A stretch of DNA of 64,000 bases from Microcella alkaliphila (GCF_004216855.1 NZ_SGXT01000016.1:62001-126000), one strand, 5' to 3'. Shown: positions 49,393 through 58,485, counted from the first letter of the stretch. Numbers and translations are program-made. The notes: generated by a model not told the origin, from the sequence alone.

Positions 49393-50200
49393 CCACGAAC
49401 GAATCGAACGGATGCTGCGCGCCGACGCGCAGGACGCCTCCGGCCCCGGAATCCCGCTCGATGCGGCCGCGATCGCGCGCGGCGCGCGTCGCCGCCGACT
49501 GCCCGCCCAGCTGGGGCTGGGCGCGGCCGCGGTCGCGTTCGTCGCCGGGTTCGGCGGCGTCGCGATCGCCGGGATGCCCGGCCTCGTTGGCGGCGCAGGC
49601 GAGTTCTCGGCGAGCGAGAGTGTCCGCGACGACGACACCTCCGACGGCGCGGCAGAGCCGTTTGCCAGCCCCGACGGCGGAGACGAGGTGGACCGGGACC
49701 TCGGCGGGGCCGACGGCGAGACCGTGTGGGACGTCGCGCGCTGCGGCGAGCCCCTCCCCCCGGAGGGACACTCCGGCGACGATCGGCTCCGTCTCGAGCT
49801 CGCTCCGCTCGACGGGAGTTCAGCCAGAGACGGCGAACTGACCGTCACCGGCACCCTCACCAACGTCTCCTCCGAACGCCTCGAGCTTCTGACCGCCACG
49901 CACCTCGTCGTTGGGCTCGCCCGCGACGGCGAGGTGATCTGGTCGACGGTCGGGATGGAGGCCGCCGCGCTCGTGCCGACGCTCGACCCCGGCGAGTCGC
50001 TCGAGTACACGGGGGCGCTCGAACTCGTCGACTGCGGTGGCACCGACCCGGAGGCGAGCATCCGCGGTGGATCCCCGCTCCCAGGCCCGGGCGCGTACGA
50101 GGTTGTGGCCGCGCTCGACGTGCGGCAGACCGACGACGGCGAGCCGATGAGCGATCCGGTCGTCGTGATCTCGCCGCGAGCATCCCTGGTTCTTCCCTAG
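49385..50200 (+). CDS. Single-pass membrane protein encoded with the sigma factor; possible anti-sigma factor
   Basis: 271 residues. A ~40-residue cytoplasmic segment (MSDHERIERMLRADAQDASG then a basic patch) precedes one membrane helix near 43-64. An external Asp/Glu/Gly-rich linker and a ~130-residue beta-rich domain with two cysteines follow (DVARCGEPLPPEG and LVDCGGTDPE). It overlaps the sigma gene by 8 bp, so stoichiometric production is expected. The cytoplasmic part lacks the HxxxCxxC zinc motif of common anti-sigma factors, so the role is inferred from position only. Confidence 0.7.
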   Translation: MSDHERIERMLRADAQDASGPGIPLDAAAIARGARRRRLPAQLGLGAAAVAFVAGFGGVAIAGMPGLVGGAGEFSASESVRDDDTSDGAAEPFASPDGGDEVDRDLGGADGETVWDVARCGEPLPPEGHSGDDRLRLELAPLDGSSARDGELTVTGTLTNVSSERLELLTATHLVVGLARDGEVIWSTVGMEAAALVPTLDPGESLEYTGALELVDCGGTDPEASIRGGSPLPGPGAYEVVAALDVRQTDDGEPMSDPVVVISPRASLVLP

Positions 50201-50304
50201 AGACGGGCGAATCCTCGACGCGCGGGCGCGCGCGGTGGAAGAATCGCTTCCGCCGCCCGCGCGACGACGGTGCGCGCGCCAGGACCCTCACGAAAGGCCC
50301 CCCC

Positions 50305-51045
50305 ATGACGAAGCAGTCCATCTTCGGTCGCATCGCGCAGCTCGCGAAGGCGAACATCAACGCCCTGATCGACCAGGCCGAAGACCCGCAAAAGATGCTC
50401 GACCAGATGGTGCGGGACTACACCGCGAGCATCCAGGAGGCGGAGGCGGCGATCGCGCAGACGATCGGCAACCTGCGACTGCTCGAGCAGGATTACGCCG
50501 AAGACGTCGCGACGGCGCAGGACTGGGGCCGTAAGGCGGTCGCGGCGAGCGCGAAGGCCGACGAGTTCCGCGCTGCGGGTAACGCGGCCGACGCCGACAA
50601 GTTCGACAATCTCGCGAAGGTTGCGCTCGGCAAGCAGCTGGCGAGCGAGAATCAGGCCCGCGCCGCCCAGCCGACGATCCAGTCGCAGACGGCCGTCGTC
50701 GAGCAGCTGAAGAGCGGCCTCGAGGGCATGAAGATGAAGCTCGAGCAGCTGCGCGGCAAGCGCGACGAGCTCGTGGCGCGCGCAAAAATCGCCGAAGCGC
50801 AGTCGCGGGTCATGGACGCCGTGCAGTCGATCGACATCATGGACCCGACGAGCGAGCTGGGCCGTTTCGAAGAGAAAATCCGCCGCGAGGAGGCGCGAGT
50901 GCTCGGCCGCCAAGAGCTCGCCGCATCGACGCTCGATGCGCAGTTCGAGGCTCTCGAGGACGTCAGCACCCAGACCGAGATTGAGGCGCGGCTGGCAGCG
51001 CTGAAGGCGGGCGGCGGTCCCGCGCAGCTCACCGACGGTCAGTGA
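50305..51045 (+). CDS. pspA: PspA/IM30-family phage shock protein A homologue
   Basis: 246 residues, almost entirely coiled coil: MTKQSIFGRIAQLAKANINALIDQAEDPQKMLDQMVRDY at the N-terminus is the PspA amphipathic membrane-binding helix, then long helices rich in Ala/Glu/Gln/Lys. PspA assembles on damaged membranes and protects the proton gradient. ATG 50305 is chosen over the frame to 49726, which overlaps the previous gene. GAAAGG precedes it. Confidence 0.92.
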   Translation: MTKQSIFGRIAQLAKANINALIDQAEDPQKMLDQMVRDYTASIQEAEAAIAQTIGNLRLLEQDYAEDVATAQDWGRKAVAASAKADEFRAAGNAADADKFDNLAKVALGKQLASENQARAAQPTIQSQTAVVEQLKSGLEGMKMKLEQLRGKRDELVARAKIAEAQSRVMDAVQSIDIMDPTSELGRFEEKIRREEARVLGRQELAASTLDAQFEALEDVSTQTEIEARLAALKAGGGPAQLTDGQ

Positions 51046-52175
51046 CGGCGGGCGGAGCGACGGCAGGCGTCCCGGGCGCTCGACCGCTGCGGCTCGTCGG
51101 CGTCGACGCGGCCCGCGGGCTCGCGATCGTCGGAATGATCGCGGCGCACGTCATTCCGCGCACGACGGACGCCGAACTGGTGGTCGACGGTCGGCCGTCG
51201 ATCCTGTTCGCCGTGCTGGCCGGCCTCTCTCTCGGCCTGCTCGCCCCCACCCGCGCGGCCGAGCACCCCGAGAGAACCGGGGTGATCCGGGGACGCGCGC
51301 GGGCGTCGCTCGGTGTTCGCGCGCTGCTGCTCATGCTGCTTGGCCTCTGGCTCTGGACACTGCCGACGAACATCGCCATCATCCTGGACGCCTACGGGCT
51401 GATGTTCCTGCTGATGGTGCCGCTGTTGTTCGCGAACCGCACGGTGCTCGCGATCGTGGGCGCGGCGCTGTTGGCGATCGGCCCGCTGCTCGTGAGCCTG
51501 ACCGACTCGCTGCCGCCGTACGTGCTCTACTCGGCGACGAGCCCGGTCGACCGGGCGCTCGACCTCGCCCAGAACCCCGCGTCGGTTCTCGCTGACGCCT
51601 TCCTCACCGGCTACTACCCCGCCCTGCTGTGGGTTCCGCTGCTCTGCGCCGGTCTCATCGCCCAGCGCAGCGACCTGTCGTCGACCCTGACCCGACTCGT
51701 CATGGTGACCGCGGGGCTCACCGCCGCCCTCGCCGGCTACGGCGCCGGCCTGCTCATCCCCGGGGTCAGCGCCGAGGCACACTCCGTGACCCCCGCAGAA
51801 CTGGTCGGCTCGGGCGGACTCGCCGTCGCGATCATCGGCGCGGCCCTGCTTTTGCTCGACACCGGCGGCCGCGTCGCCGCGCTCGCGCGGGTGGCGCTCG
51901 CTCCGCTCACGGCGATCGGGCGCATGCCGTTGACGATCTACACCCTGCACGTGCTCGTCATCGCGCTCGTTGTGGGCGTGGCCGGCATCGGCCCCGCCGG
52001 CGCGTACGAGAGCCCGGCCGGCTGGTGGATGCTCGGCGTCCTTCTCGTCGGAAGCGCCGCTCTCGCGCTTATCGCCGAGCGGCTCGGACGGCGCGGCCCG
52101 CTCGAATACGCGCTCGCGCAGGTCGGGATGCTCGTGGCCGGCTCCGCCGCTCGGCGCGCGTCAGTGCCAGACTGA
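51042..52175 (+). CDS. Multi-helix membrane protein, DUF418/DUF1624-like acyltransferase family
   Basis: 377 residues with about ten hydrophobic helices. The first helix has RLVGVDAARGLAIVGMIAAHVIP, the arrangement (Arg, Asp and His on helix 1) seen in heparan-alpha-glucosaminide acetyltransferase-like and DUF418 membrane proteins; the C-terminal part has IGRMPLTIYTLHVLVI. It may acylate an envelope glycan; substrate unknown. GTG overlaps the pspA stop as GTGA. Confidence 0.78.
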   Translation: MTAGGATAGVPGARPLRLVGVDAARGLAIVGMIAAHVIPRTTDAELVVDGRPSILFAVLAGLSLGLLAPTRAAEHPERTGVIRGRARASLGVRALLLMLLGLWLWTLPTNIAIILDAYGLMFLLMVPLLFANRTVLAIVGAALLAIGPLLVSLTDSLPPYVLYSATSPVDRALDLAQNPASVLADAFLTGYYPALLWVPLLCAGLIAQRSDLSSTLTRLVMVTAGLTAALAGYGAGLLIPGVSAEAHSVTPAELVGSGGLAVAIIGAALLLLDTGGRVAALARVALAPLTAIGRMPLTIYTLHVLVIALVVGVAGIGPAGAYESPAGWWMLGVLLVGSAALALIAERLGRRGPLEYALAQVGMLVAGSAARRASVPD

Positions 52176-52179
52176 GCGG

Positions 52180-52983
52180 ATGATGCGTCGCTTCACGGTC
52201 GTTCCGCAGTGGCAGGGGTCGGGTGCCGCGCGCGCCATGCGCCTGCAGCAGGGTGCAGAGGCGATCGCGGCCGACCTGCCGGGTCGCGCGACCGACATCG
52301 TGGAGGTGCCACTCGAAGCCGGAGACGCGGAGGGAACGGGCATCCACCGATTCAGTTCGATTCGGCTCACCCGTGAACGCACCGAGAAGTCCCTCGCAGG
52401 GCTCGAAGACGGCGAGGTTGCCATCGTGATCGGCGGCGACTGCGGCGTCGAATTCGCCGGGGTGGAACGGGCGGCCCGCCGCGGTCGCGTCGTGTTGCTG
52501 TGGGCTGACGCCCACGCCGACCTGAACACCGCCGAGACGAGCCCGAGCGGCGCCTACCACGGCATGGTGCTGCGCGACATGATCGATTCGGGGCTCGTCG
52601 CTTCCGCGGACGTCGTCATGCTCGGCGTGCGCGCGCTGGACGACGCGGAGGCGGAAGCGGCCGAGCGCCTCGGCGTCGACACCGCGACGGCCAACGCGGT
52701 CGGCGCCGCCATCGCCGCGCGCGCGGGCGACGACGCGGTGCTGTACGTACACATCGACCTTGACGTGCTCGATCCGTCGATCATGGCGAGTGTGGGCTTT
52801 GCCGAGCCGTTCGGGTTGAGCCTCGACGAGCTGCTCGGCGCGGTGCGTGACGCTCGCGCGGCCCTTCCGCTCGGCGGAGCCGGCGTCACCGAGTACGCGC
52901 CCGCGGCCGACGCCGACCCCGAGCTGCTCGCCGACGAGTCCGCGACGATCCTGCGCGTCATCGCCGCGCTCAGCGCCGACTGA
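52180..52983 (+). CDS. Arginase/ureohydrolase-family protein with a changed metal site
   Basis: 267 residues, alpha/beta arginase fold. Metal motifs two and three are intact (WADAHADLN with Asp110, His112, Asp114; HIDLDVLDP with Asp193 and Asp195) and HGM near 127-129 follows. Motif one reads GGDCGVE: the usual His of GGDHS is Cys88. Members hydrolyse guanidino or formimino groups; the Cys may alter the metal centre or substrate. It starts 4 bp after the previous gene. ATG 52180 or 52183 are equally possible. Confidence 0.85.
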   Translation: MMRRFTVVPQWQGSGAARAMRLQQGAEAIAADLPGRATDIVEVPLEAGDAEGTGIHRFSSIRLTRERTEKSLAGLEDGEVAIVIGGDCGVEFAGVERAARRGRVVLLWADAHADLNTAETSPSGAYHGMVLRDMIDSGLVASADVVMLGVRALDDAEAEAAERLGVDTATANAVGAAIAARAGDDAVLYVHIDLDVLDPSIMASVGFAEPFGLSLDELLGAVRDARAALPLGGAGVTEYAPAADADPELLADESATILRVIAALSAD

Positions 52984-53058
52984 CAATGAATGCGCGTTCG
53001 GACATCGTGCCCGCTGAGCGAATGCCACAGGAATCGGCGTCCGGCGCATCCCGATCAC

Positions 53059-53064
53059 TAGCCT
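53059..53064 (+). promoter_or_regulatory. -10 element of the crotonase gene (leaderless)
   Basis: TAGCCT six bases before ATG 53071; no ribosome binding site. Confidence 0.55.
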
Positions 53065-53070
53065 GCTGCC

Positions 53071-53856
53071 ATGTCTGAACCCCGCGTCACCGTCGACCGC
53101 GACGGCCACCTGCTGCTCATCGGCCTGAACCGCCCCGAGAAGATGAACGCCGCCGACCATCGGCTGCTCAGCGAGCTCGCCCTCGCGTACGGCGAACTCG
53201 ACCGCGACCCCGAGCTGCGCGTGGGCGTCGTCTACGCCCACGGGGAGCACTTCACCTCAGGGCTCGACCTCGCCGACATCGCCCCGCGCATCGGGGCGAG
53301 CGGCCTCGACATGGTTCCCGAAGGCGGTATTCACCCGTGGGGCATGGACGGCACCCGGGTCTCGAAGCCCGTCGTGCTCGCCGTGCAGGGCACCTGCCTG
53401 ACCCTCGGCATCGAGTTGGCGCTCGCGAGCGACATCGTCGTCGCCGCCTCCGACACCGTGTTCGCGCAGCTGGAAGTGGCCCGCGCGATCCTGCCGTTCG
53501 GCGGCGCGACGACCCGCTTCGCCGCTCAGGCCGGCTGGGGCAACGCCATGCGCTGGATGCTCACGGGCGACCGCTTCGACGCGCACGAGGCGCACCGCAT
53601 CGGCATCGTGCAGGAGGTCGTCGAACCGGGCACGCAGCTCGAGCGGGCCACGGCGATTGCCCAGACCATCGCCGCCCAGGCACCACTCGCCGTGCAGGCG
53701 ACCCTCGCCAACGCCCGCCTCGCCGTCGCGGAGGGCGAGACCGCCGCCGCGACCCGCCTTCCCAGCGACCTCGTCCGCCTGATGCAGACAGAAGACGCCC
53801 GCATCGGCGTGGAAGCCTTCATGACCCGGTCCACGCCCCAGTTCATCGGGCGCTGA
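53071..53856 (+). CDS. Enoyl-CoA hydratase/isomerase (crotonase) family protein
   Basis: 261 residues. CoA-binding and oxyanion-hole segments EHFTSGLDLADIAPR and VQGTCLTLGIELALASDIVVAA; the position of the usual first catalytic Glu lies in LALASD, and FAQLEVARAILPFGGATTRF follows. Because one usual Glu is replaced, it may be an isomerase or another crotonase activity rather than a standard hydratase. No fatty-acid genes are adjacent. Confidence 0.87.
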   Translation: MSEPRVTVDRDGHLLLIGLNRPEKMNAADHRLLSELALAYGELDRDPELRVGVVYAHGEHFTSGLDLADIAPRIGASGLDMVPEGGIHPWGMDGTRVSKPVVLAVQGTCLTLGIELALASDIVVAASDTVFAQLEVARAILPFGGATTRFAAQAGWGNAMRWMLTGDRFDAHEAHRIGIVQEVVEPGTQLERATAIAQTIAAQAPLAVQATLANARLAVAEGETAAATRLPSDLVRLMQTEDARIGVEAFMTRSTPQFIGR

Positions 53857-53895
53857 CTCTGAGCGCCATGTGACCGCCCGCCGAACGGAGACCCC

Positions 53896-55335
53896 ATGAG
53901 CAGCGACGACCAGTACGACGTCATCGTGATCGGCGCCGGCGCCGTGGGCGAGAATCTCGCCGATCGCACCGTGCAGGGCGGTCTTCGCACCCTGCTGATC
54001 GAGCACGAGTTGGTGGGCGGCGAGTGCTCGTACTGGGCCTGCATGCCGTCGAAGGCGCTCCTGCGCTCGGCCGCCGCGCTCAACGCCGCCCGCGCGGTCG
54101 GCGGGGCGGCCGAGGCCATCTCCGGTGACCGCGTCGACGTCGCCGCTGTGCTCGCCCGCCGCGACTCCTTCGCCGCACACTGGGACGACAGCGGCCAGGT
54201 GCGCTGGGTCGAGCAGGCCGGCATCGACCTCGCGCGCGGGCACGCCCGGCTCGACGGCGCGCGCACGGTCGTGATTACCGACGCCGAGGGCGCGACGCGG
54301 CGGGTGACCGCCCGGCACGCCGTTGCGGTGTGCACGGGAAGCGGGGCGAGCATCCCGCCGATCGAGGGCCTCGTCGAGGCGGAGCCGTGGACGAGCCGCG
54401 AGGTGACGAGCGCGAAAGAGGTGCCCGGCTCGCTCGCCATCATCGGTGGCGGCGTCGTGGCCGTCGAAATGGCCACCGCATACACCGCTCTCGGATGCTC
54501 GGTGACGGTTATCGCGCGCGGTCGCCTTCTCGCCGCGCTCGAAGACTTTGCCGGCGATGCGGTCGCTCAGCGCCTGCAAGAGTCAGGCGCGCGGGTGCTG
54601 ACGCACACAGGGACCACCCGGGTCGAGCGCGACGCTACGGGACGCGTCCGCATGTCGCTCGCAGGCTGCGACACCATCGAGGCCGACGAGGTGGTGGTCG
54701 CCACCGGCCGGACGCCGCGCACCGCAGACGTCGGGGTCGACACTCTCGGGCTCGACCACCTCACCCCCGGCGACGCGCTCCCCGTCGACGACACGATGCT
54801 CGTGACCGGCACCGACTGGCTGTACGCGGCCGGTGACGCCACCATGCGGGCGCCGCTGACCCACCAGGGCAAGTACCAGGCTCGCGCGGCCGGTGACGCG
54901 ATTTCCGCCCGCGCGGCGGGGCGGCCCATCGACGACGCTCCCTGGGGAACGCACGTGGCGACCGCCGACCATCGTGCCGTGCCGCAGGTGTGCTTCTCGA
55001 GCCCCGAAGTGGCAAGCGTCGGACTGACGGCAGACCAGGCCGCCGAAGCGGGCATCCCCACCCGCGTCGTCGACTACGCGCTCGGACGCGTCGCCGGCGT
55101 CTCGGTGCACCGCGACGGTGCGGAGGGTCAGGCCCGGCTCGTGGTCGACGCCGAGCGCGATGTCATCGTCGGCTTCACGGTCGTCGGCGACGAGGTCGCC
55201 GAACTGTTGCACGCCGCCACCGTCACGATCGTCGGCGAAGTGCCGATTGCGCGGCTGTGGCATGCCGTGCCCGCGTATCCGACGGCCAGCGAAGTCTGGC
55301 TGCGCCTCCTCGAGGCGCTCGGCAGACCCTCCTGA
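53896..55335 (+). CDS. FAD-dependent pyridine nucleotide-disulfide oxidoreductase
   Basis: 479 residues. FAD site VIGAGAVGENLADR, redox disulfide in GGECSYWACMPSKALLR (Cys44, Cys49), NAD(P) site LAIIGGGVVAVEMATAYTALG and second FAD contact DWLYAAGDAT. The C-terminus has AYPTASEVW where lipoamide dehydrogenase has HPT-SE, so Tyr replaces the catalytic His; it is therefore nearer to mercuric reductase-like enzymes of unknown substrate. ACGGAG precedes the ATG. Confidence 0.88.
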   Translation: MSSDDQYDVIVIGAGAVGENLADRTVQGGLRTLLIEHELVGGECSYWACMPSKALLRSAAALNAARAVGGAAEAISGDRVDVAAVLARRDSFAAHWDDSGQVRWVEQAGIDLARGHARLDGARTVVITDAEGATRRVTARHAVAVCTGSGASIPPIEGLVEAEPWTSREVTSAKEVPGSLAIIGGGVVAVEMATAYTALGCSVTVIARGRLLAALEDFAGDAVAQRLQESGARVLTHTGTTRVERDATGRVRMSLAGCDTIEADEVVVATGRTPRTADVGVDTLGLDHLTPGDALPVDDTMLVTGTDWLYAAGDATMRAPLTHQGKYQARAAGDAISARAAGRPIDDAPWGTHVATADHRAVPQVCFSSPEVASVGLTADQAAEAGIPTRVVDYALGRVAGVSVHRDGAEGQARLVVDAERDVIVGFTVVGDEVAELLHAATVTIVGEVPIARLWHAVPAYPTASEVWLRLLEALGRPS

Positions 55336-55380
55336 CCACCCCCTGTCGAATTCCGGCAAGCGGGAGTAGACAATTCCTGC

Positions 55381-55408
55381 CAGTATGGGGCGCATGGACG
55401 TGGTCTAG
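55381..55408 (+). promoter_or_regulatory. Possible leaderless four-codon upstream ORF before the SDR gene
   Basis: CAGTAT (55381-55386, preceded by TGC as in an extended -10) lies seven bases before ATG 55394. That ATG opens Met-Asp-Val-Val-stop, and the stop (55406-55408) abuts the SDR start codon. Ribosomes loading on the leaderless end could reinitiate at the SDR gene. No other ribosome binding site is visible. Confidence 0.35.
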
Positions 55409-56239
55409 ATGAGCCGTACCGCCGTCATCACGGGGGCAAGCGCCGGCATCGGCGCTGAGGCGGCGCGCGAACTCGTCCGACGCGGCTGGCAGGTCGCGGT
55501 CGCCGGCCGTCACCCCGAACGCACCGCCCATGTCGCGGCCGAGATCGGCGCCGTCCCGTTCGTCGCCGACTTTGATCGCCTCGACGACGTGCGCGCCCTC
55601 GCCGACGCACTCCAGGGTCGCTTCGGACGCATCGACGTGCTCGTCAACAACGCGGGCGGTCTCGTGCCGCAGCGCGCGCTCACCGTCGACGGTCACGAGA
55701 CAACGCTCCAGCGCAACCTGCTCGCAAGCGCCCTCCTCACCACCCTCCTCCTTCCGCGCCTCACCGAGAGCCGGGCCCGCATCGTGCACACCTCGAGCGT
55801 CATGAATCGCCTCGGTGGCCTGCGCATCGACGACCTCGACTTCGACCGCCGCCCCTACAAGGGCGGGTGGAAGCCCTACGCCGCCGCGAAACTCGGCGTC
55901 ATTCTGTACGCGCGCGCCCTGGCCGCGCGCACGGGACTCGAGAACGTGGCCGTGCATCCCGGATACGTGCGGAGCGGGTTCGGTGCCGGGTCGTCGAGCG
56001 CGCGAGTCGTTCAATCGCTGACCGCGCCCCTGCAGATCAGCGTCGAGGCCGGTGCCGCGCCAGTCGTACACCTGGTCGACACTCCCGAACTGGGCGTGCC
56101 CAACGGCACCTACTTCGACGGTCTGACACCCTGGGGGGCCACCCACCGCTCGGCCACCGACACGCGGCTCGGCGATGAGCTGTTCGCGGCGGTCGAAGAT
56201 CGGTTCGGCAGCAGAATTCGCACCGGAGACACCGCATGA
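55409..56239 (+). CDS. Short-chain dehydrogenase/reductase
   Basis: 276 residues, Rossmann fold. Cofactor site TGASAGIGAEAARELV, NNAGG, catalytic Ser in HTSSVMN and YAAAK with Tyr and Lys. The layout after the catalytic Lys, with VHPGYVRSGFG, resembles retinol dehydrogenase/light-dependent protochlorophyllide reductase-like SDRs. It overlaps the following lipoprotein gene as ATGA. Confidence 0.88.
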   Translation: MSRTAVITGASAGIGAEAARELVRRGWQVAVAGRHPERTAHVAAEIGAVPFVADFDRLDDVRALADALQGRFGRIDVLVNNAGGLVPQRALTVDGHETTLQRNLLASALLTTLLLPRLTESRARIVHTSSVMNRLGGLRIDDLDFDRRPYKGGWKPYAAAKLGVILYARALAARTGLENVAVHPGYVRSGFGAGSSSARVVQSLTAPLQISVEAGAAPVVHLVDTPELGVPNGTYFDGLTPWGATHRSATDTRLGDELFAAVEDRFGSRIRTGDTA

Positions 56240-56898
56240 CCCAGCCCGCGCGCCCCCGTGCCCGCGTTCGCCTTGCCCCATCGATTCGCGCCGCGGCGCT
56301 GACCGTCGCGGCTCTTCTCGCGCTGGCCGGATGCGCGGGGCCCGATCCGAATACCCTTCCGTCATCGCCGGATGCGCCCGCCTCGGCCTCGCCGACCCCC
56401 GACGCCGATTCCGGCATCGACCCGGGCGACGGCGACACGGACGACGTCGTCGCCTTGCCGGGCTGCGACGAGATCTACTCCCCCGAGCTCACCGCAGAAC
56501 TCACCGACGAGGGGCGTGAGTCACTCGGCGACACGGCCGCGGCGGGTGCCGGTGGCTGGGGCAGCGGCGATTCCGTGATCGTCGCCCTCCTCCAGGGTGC
56601 GATGGAGCGAGTCAGCTGCAGCTGGATCCTGCCGTTCAGCGAGAGCGGGTCGACGACCACGATCATCCGCATCGACGACGCAACGGCCGACTTCGTTGCC
56701 GAGCACCTGACCGACACGGCGGGGTTCACCGGGTCCTCGGCACTCGGCGGGCAGCTCTACACGCTCGTGGTCGACGGCGACTTCCCGTACAGCGAGGCGC
56801 ACCTCATCGTTGACGGCCTCCTCGTCGCGACGGAGGCCTTCGGCGGCGATGCCGAACCGCTCACCCTCGACGCGGGCGCGCAGCTCAGCGCGCCGTAG
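56236..56898 (+). CDS. Lipoprotein 2, DUF3558-like two-cysteine type
   Basis: 220 residues. A long signal peptide with lipobox LAGC, a Pro/Ser/Asp-rich linker of ~40 residues, then a domain with LPGCDEIYSPEL and VSCSWILPF. This is the same C...CxW arrangement as 42731-43405 and 58486-59148. Its overlap with the SDR gene suggests a shared transcript, without an obvious functional link. Confidence 0.8.
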   Translation: MTQPARPRARVRLAPSIRAAALTVAALLALAGCAGPDPNTLPSSPDAPASASPTPDADSGIDPGDGDTDDVVALPGCDEIYSPELTAELTDEGRESLGDTAAAGAGGWGSGDSVIVALLQGAMERVSCSWILPFSESGSTTTIIRIDDATADFVAEHLTDTAGFTGSSALGGQLYTLVVDGDFPYSEAHLIVDGLLVATEAFGGDAEPLTLDAGAQLSAP

Positions 56899-56917
56899 CG
56901 GCAGCTCGCCCCGGCGC

Positions 56918-58372
56918 TCAGTCGAGCACGGGGGTCGACGGAAGCCGTAGCCGCCGTTCCAGTTGCGCGGCCACCGCCAGCAGCGTTGCCTCACCGCCCG
57001 GCCGGCCGATGAGCTGCACGCCCATGGGCATGCCGGGTCGATCGCTGAGTTCGCCGTCCGATTCGCGGCTCAGCCCCATCGGGATCGTGATGGCGGGAAG
57101 CCCCGCGACGTTGATCATGCTCGTCCACGGGGTGTACTGCACCTGCTGCGCGAAGTTGCGCTCCGCATCCCCCGCGTCGTACCAGCCGAGCGGGCGCGGA
57201 GTCAGCGCGAGTGCCGGCGTCATCACGACATCGACGCTCGAAAACCGCGCGATCAGCCGCCGTTCGAAGCCCGAGAGCCACGACAGCGCCGCCGTGAGAC
57301 GGGCGACCGGCAACTCGCGTCCTCGGGCGACCAGCCAGGCCGTGAGCGGTTCGAGCAGCGCGAGCTCGGCGTCGCTCTCGGCCGGGATTCCGGCGGCCGC
57401 TGCCATCCAGACGATCCGAAACGCGTCGGGGTAGCCGGCCCAGTCGTCGCTCGGCCCCAGGTCGATGTCGTCGACACCGTGGCCCATGTCGTCGAGGTGG
57501 CGGATGGCCCGGTCGAGGGCGTGGCGCGCTTCAGGCGCGATTGTCAGCTCATAGTCGAGCTGCCAGGGACTCTCGGTCAGCACGCCCACCTGGACACGCC
57601 CCTCGCCGCGGACCGCGTGGGCGAGGAACGGTCCCTCCGCCGCGGGGCCAGCGGCGCGCGTCGCGAATGGCCAGGGGCTGGCGCTGACGAGCGCGTCGAG
57701 CAACAGCGCCGCGTCGGCGACGGTACGGGCGAGAGGGCCCGCGACCACGAGTCCGGCGAGCGATGCGAGCCCGCTGCCCGCGGGCACCCTGCCCCGAGAG
57801 GGCTTGAGCCCCACGATGCCGCACGCCGCAGCGGGGATGCGGATGCTGCCTCCGCCGTCGGAGCCCGGAGCGAACGGCACGAGGCCGGCAGCAACCGCGG
57901 CGGCCGCCCCGCCGCTCGACCCACCAGCACCCCTGTCGAGGGCGTGCGGCGTGCGCGCGGGCGGCGCGACGCGCGACTCGGTGTACGACGGCAGCCCGAA
58001 CTCGGGCGCCGCGCTCGCCCCGAGGCTGATCGCCCCGGCCTCATCGAGGTGCCGGGCGAGTTCGTCAGAGGCCTCGGGCACGTTGTCGGCGAACAGGCGC
58101 GAGCCGTAGGTGGTGCGCTGCCCGGCCCTGGCCGTGAGTTCCTTGTCGACGAGCGGCAATCCGAACAGCGGCGCGGCGGTGCTGACGGTCTCCGTGAGGC
58201 GTGCCGCGGCGTCACGCGCCCGGCCGCCCGCGACCACGGTCAACGCCCCGACCTCGGGGTTCAGCCTCTCGATGCGCGCCAGATAGTGCTCAACGAGGTC
58301 CCCGGGCGTGACCTCGCCGGATCGGATGAGACTCCACTGCTCGAGGGCGGTCAACTCGTGCAGTGCGGTCAC
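56918..58372 (-). CDS. Amidase-signature family enzyme
   Basis: 484 residues. Catalytic triad elements: Lys in GLPLVDKELTARAG, first Ser in GGGSIRIPAAACGIVGLKPSRG and the Gly/Ser motif GAGGSSGGAAAAVAAGLVPFAPGSD. It hydrolyses carboxamides; substrate unknown. The glutamine-binding or GatA-specific features are not evident, so it is a stand-alone amidase. GTG 58372 is supported by TAGGCT exactly six bases upstream. Confidence 0.9.
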   Translation of the reverse strand: MTALHELTALEQWSLIRSGEVTPGDLVEHYLARIERLNPEVGALTVVAGGRARDAAARLTETVSTAAPLFGLPLVDKELTARAGQRTTYGSRLFADNVPEASDELARHLDEAGAISLGASAAPEFGLPSYTESRVAPPARTPHALDRGAGGSSGGAAAAVAAGLVPFAPGSDGGGSIRIPAAACGIVGLKPSRGRVPAGSGLASLAGLVVAGPLARTVADAALLLDALVSASPWPFATRAAGPAAEGPFLAHAVRGEGRVQVGVLTESPWQLDYELTIAPEARHALDRAIRHLDDMGHGVDDIDLGPSDDWAGYPDAFRIVWMAAAAGIPAESDAELALLEPLTAWLVARGRELPVARLTAALSWLSGFERRLIARFSSVDVVMTPALALTPRPLGWYDAGDAERNFAQQVQYTPWTSMINVAGLPAITIPMGLSRESDGELSDRPGMPMGVQLIGRPGGEATLLAVAAQLERRLRLPSTPVLD

Positions 58373-58378
58373 CGTGTC

Positions 58379-58384
58379 AGCCTA
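58379..58384 (-). promoter_or_regulatory. -10 element of the amidase gene (leaderless)
   Basis: TAGGCT on the minus strand, six bases before GTG 58372. Confidence 0.55.
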
Positions 58385-58473
58385 CGGCGGTGCGCCGTAT
58401 CGATTCGGCAACGAAGAGGATGCAAAGGGCCGCGCCCCGGGGAATCGTGCCTATTCCGTTCTGCTCACGCTGA

Positions 58474-58479
58474 TACATT
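58474..58479 (+). promoter_or_regulatory. -10 element of lipoprotein gene 3 (leaderless)
   Basis: TACATT six bases before ATG 58486. A short inverted repeat GGAAT/ATTCC (58441-58445, 58453-58457) lies just upstream. Confidence 0.5.
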
Positions 58480-58485
58480 CGCGCC

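Noticed and set aside
53396-53440. Crotonase lacking one usual catalytic Glu as evidence of a pseudogene
   Set aside because: The frame is intact and many crotonase-fold enzymes use other residues; noted under the gene only.
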